Shown here: positions 61,898-64,000 of the stretch, piece after piece
Layout of the letters: the number at the start of each line of letters is the position of its first letter
Position numbering within the stretch: the first letter of the stretch is position 1
From: Alphaproteobacteria bacterium
GTDB lineage: Bacteria > Pseudomonadota > Alphaproteobacteria > Rickettsiales > UBA998
DNA length: 64,000 bases
Assembly (NCBI GenBank): GCA_004292675.1
Contig: RDXO01000013.1
Location: forward strand, 1-64,000
Direction: 5' to 3'
Notes under the pieces: model-generated
The model's database searches: none
Told to the model about the DNA's origin: nothing
The model's input: only the letters and a program-made list of their open reading frames with translations
Position numbers and translations under genes: made by a program

Positions 61898-62674
61898 TCA
61901 CAACATAATAGCGGATAATTGTCGCCCATAATCATCTTCTTTGTGATGTGTAGCACGACGAAAGCTAAAATAACGCGCTTCATCCGCATAGGTATCATGA
62001 GGCAGGGTATGAATATGTTCAAAAAGAAGCCCGCATAAAAGAAGCTGCTGCGCTACATAGGCTTTATTATCAAATAAATAATGCGCTTCTGATGCAGGGG
62101 AAGGTACAAAAAAACGTGCATGACTCGCATCTTGCTCTAAAAACACCTCTCGAAACATCGTATCTACCTCATAGGATGGTTGCGCAATGGACGGACCTGT
62201 GGCTGCACAGATGCGTGCGGGATGCGCCCCAAGCGTACACATCGCCTTGATGGTGGATTGCACAATGCCCGCCCACGCGCCTTTCCACCCTGCATGGGCT
62301 GCACCAATGACGGCTGCCTCAGGATCATGTAGCAAAATAGGCACACAATCCGCACTCAACACACCAAGAATCAAACCCGCTTGATTGGTTACCAACGCAT
62401 CCGCCTCAGGTGCATCATGAGGATCATAGGGAGCATCGACGACCAAACAGCAATCACTATGGATTTGCTTCAGCGTGAGCAACTGCAATGGTGCTGCTTG
62501 AAAATAGCCTTGGGCGATCGCATCACGATTATGCTGCACCGCTCCACGTTCATCCGCCGAACCATACGCAACATTGAGTGACGCATAGATGCCCGTACTC
62601 ACGCCACCTGTGCGCGCAAAGAACCCGTGACGCACGTGGGATAATAAGGGAGAACAAAGAATATCAGCTATCAT
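61898..62674 (-). CDS. pgeF: YfiH/PgeF (DUF152) multicopper-like oxidoreductase
   Basis: 258 residues from ATG 62674 (an ATG near 62707 would add about 11). VRHGFFARTGGVSTGIYASLNVAYGSAD (about 14-41), LKQIHSDCCLVVD with the first His (about 67-79), ADALVTNQAGLILGVLSADCVPILLHDP with the Cys (about 92-119), and GAAHAGWKGAWAGI with the second His (about 125-138) match the LACC1/YfiH family. Members have purine nucleoside phosphorylase/deaminase activity or edit peptidoglycan precursors. Confidence 0.9.
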   Translation of the reverse strand: MIADILCSPLLSHVRHGFFARTGGVSTGIYASLNVAYGSADERGAVQHNRDAIAQGYFQAAPLQLLTLKQIHSDCCLVVDAPYDPHDAPEADALVTNQAGLILGVLSADCVPILLHDPEAAVIGAAHAGWKGAWAGIVQSTIKAMCTLGAHPARICAATGPSIAQPSYEVDTMFREVFLEQDASHARFFVPSPASEAHYLFDNKAYVAQQLLLCGLLFEHIHTLPHDTYADEARYFSFRRATHHKEDDYGRQLSAIML

Positions 62675-62911
62675 ACACACCAACCTAATCGCACTATATA
62701 TACTCATCACACAAGAAGATGCGTATAAGCCGCACGTTAGCGTTTGCTCCCCACTCTGTCAAGTGCTGCATGAACTTTGATGCAACGCTTCTTATAAATC
62801 AGATTGAAAAAGCATATGATTTTGCTGTAATGGAACGTATTTTCATAACAGCCACATCGCAAATCTTGTTATACTCTATAGAGTACATGACATGCATGAG
62901 GGAACATCGAT

Positions 62912-63889
62912 ATGGTGCGTTATTATGAAGTTGGGATTGATCCACGGTTTATTGCCGAATCTGATTTTGTGCATCGCAAACGTCATGGTACTGTCACACG
63001 CTGTATCGTCTATTACCTTGCGGGCATTTTTTCCTTATTCGCCCTCTATTTCATGCGCGATTTTATAAAGAATGATCTCGTATATCTTGGTGCATCTGTC
63101 GGCGTATTGCTGCTTTTAATGTTTTATTCTATTGGTTATGTCCAACGCAATCTTGATTTAGTGACCTCGATTGAGTTTCAAAACGCGCTTTTTTCTTCCG
63201 CCTTTCGGGAAGGTAAATTATTCTCGATGATTGTTGGGAATAATGATCAGATGTATTATGCCGATCCGGGATTTTATCGTATGTTTCCTGACCTTGCCAA
63301 ACGTAATGCGCAAGTGGTGGATGAAATTGTCAAAAACTCTGAGCATGTGCAGGAAAATCTTGAGAAACTCAACAAAGCCTTTGTTGAACGCACGACTCAA
63401 GCCTTAGATATTTTTGTGGAACATGATGCGCAAATCATCAAAGCCCGCATGTTGATCATCCCACTACCGCGCCCTTCTGGCTATTTCTTCGTCAGTGCGC
63501 GTAAATTTTGGGAACAACGCGCTTCCGATCAATATGACGCACTTTCACCTGAGACGTTGCATGTTGTCAATAGTTTGGTAGGCAGCATGGATGATATGAC
63601 CTATGTCGTCAATGAACAAGGCACGTTGGTTGCTGCTTCAAGTGCATTTTTGGATTTATTAGAACATAGCAACATGAATGATGTCATCCATAAACCCGTA
63701 CTCGAATTGCTTGATCAACCTCAAGACCACCATCCGATGCAATTCTTAGCGCATAATGTGCATGAGGGCAAACACGTCGTATGGCGCAGCAAAGAGGGGA
63801 ATATACGCCATACAAAAGTCATGCACAAACGCTTCAACAGTGATAAACGCAATCATGCATTAATTCTAGGCAAAGTGGTCATGGCATAA
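62912..63889 (+). CDS. Two-helix PAS-domain protein, possibly the N-terminal half of a CckA-like kinase
   Basis: 325 residues. GAGGGAA before ATG 62912. Two helices (about 30-50 and 56-76) near the N-terminus, then two PAS-like regions (about 92-190 and 215-322; MIVGNNDQMYYADPGFYRMFPDL; MDDMTYVVNEQGTLVAASSAFLDLL). It ends at TAA without a kinase domain. The next frame starts 1 nt later with another PAS-like sequence. Two helices, PAS, PAS is the N-terminal plan of CckA; the kinase would be in the following gene. Confidence 0.7.
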   Translation: MVRYYEVGIDPRFIAESDFVHRKRHGTVTRCIVYYLAGIFSLFALYFMRDFIKNDLVYLGASVGVLLLLMFYSIGYVQRNLDLVTSIEFQNALFSSAFREGKLFSMIVGNNDQMYYADPGFYRMFPDLAKRNAQVVDEIVKNSEHVQENLEKLNKAFVERTTQALDIFVEHDAQIIKARMLIIPLPRPSGYFFVSARKFWEQRASDQYDALSPETLHVVNSLVGSMDDMTYVVNEQGTLVAASSAFLDLLEHSNMNDVIHKPVLELLDQPQDHHPMQFLAHNVHEGKHVVWRSKEGNIRHTKVMHKRFNSDKRNHALILGKVVMA

Positions 63890-63890
63890 T

Positions 63891-64000
63891 ATGTTTTTTT
63901 TGAGCAAAGGACGAGAAGATCGCAGCGAATTCATCCGCACCTTTCTTGCGCATTCTCCCATCCCCATGGTGGAGATTGATCGCAATATCACCCTATTAGC
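63891..64000 (+). CDS. Start of a PAS-domain protein, cut by the window end
   Basis: ATG at 63891, one base after the previous stop; open to the window edge (36 codons). FIRTFLAHSPIPMVEIDRNITLL reads as the beginning of a PAS domain as in hybrid histidine kinases. The start lies on a run of eight T. Probably a sensor kinase translated together with the preceding membrane protein. Confidence 0.6.
   Translation, partial: MFFLSKGREDRSEFIRTFLAHSPIPMVEIDRNITLL

Noticed and set aside
63891-63902. Frameshift error at the T8 run joining the two PAS genes
   Set aside because: The upstream stop codon (63887-63889) is before the T run, so a slip there would not by itself join the frames.

Overview
The window reads as a stretch of chromosome from a motile, free-living or facultative alphaproteobacterium. 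The evidence is a set of typical alphaproteobacterial neighbourhoods: secB divergent from a Tim44-like gene plus mltA; a Mic60-like gene followed by hemY; a complete Entner-Doudoroff operon zwf-pgl-edd-glk-eda; a zinc-less DksA; a FeS-type PurF; flagellar fliO/fliP and motAB; and two chemoreceptors. I cannot assign a genus from sequence alone.

Layout. 1-570: possible end of a cut-off gene and two kinds of interspersed repeat. 0.57-3.1 kb: class IV aminotransferase, HAD phosphatase, a 33-residue membrane peptide and a PhnP-like hydrolase. 3.1-12 kb: sdhA, secB, Tim44-like, mltA and ruvX, mixed with unknown membrane proteins. 12.5-16.3 kb: bamA, nfeD-like, SPFH. 17-19.9 kb: tsaB, grpE, ftsX, ydcF. 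20-23.6 kb: csrA and a small flagellar export cluster (FlhB-like C-terminal domain, putative chaperone, fliO, fliP). 23.6-26 kb: Mic60-like and hemY. 26.6-30.6 kb: corA, gltX, motB, motA. 31-38 kb: metK, folE, galM, queD and more unknown membrane proteins. 37.9-40 kb: a transmembrane chemoreceptor. 40.1-41.7 kb: a MunI-like type II restriction-modification system with controller protein, next to tRNA-Ala. 42.2-49.5 kb: purF, tRNA-Arg and the Entner-Doudoroff operon. 49.6-52.4 kb: a GH19 hydrolase divergent from an unknown membrane protein. 52.5-62.7 kb: rplY, pth, thiD, rfbC, an EcoRI-like nuclease with a D12-type methyltransferase, a glycosyltransferase, dksA, murD, a soluble PAS chemoreceptor and a YfiH-type oxidoreductase. 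62.9-64 kb: membrane-PAS protein followed by the start of a second PAS protein, possibly a split CckA-like kinase.

The most unusual signal is a hidden regulon. Eight genes with no sequence-evident housekeeping role (seven Gly/Ala-rich membrane proteins and one GH19 peptidoglycan/chitin hydrolase) are each preceded by two 7-bp direct repeats close to TTGTCAT with 4 bp between them. This is the architecture of the Pho box bound by PhoB-type response regulators. In five of the eight the box ends exactly 10 bp before a -10-like hexamer. Six of the eight genes form three divergent pairs, each with one canonical box and one displaced by about one half-site. I saw no such box before the housekeeping genes I examined. 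The set is therefore probably co-expressed and may form an undescribed envelope system, perhaps induced by phosphate limitation.

Four families of interspersed palindromic repeats fill most of the gene-free stretches; several sit directly on the ends of genes and two supply a stop codon. The two restriction systems are both predicted to cut at AATT-centred sites (CAATTG and GAATTC).
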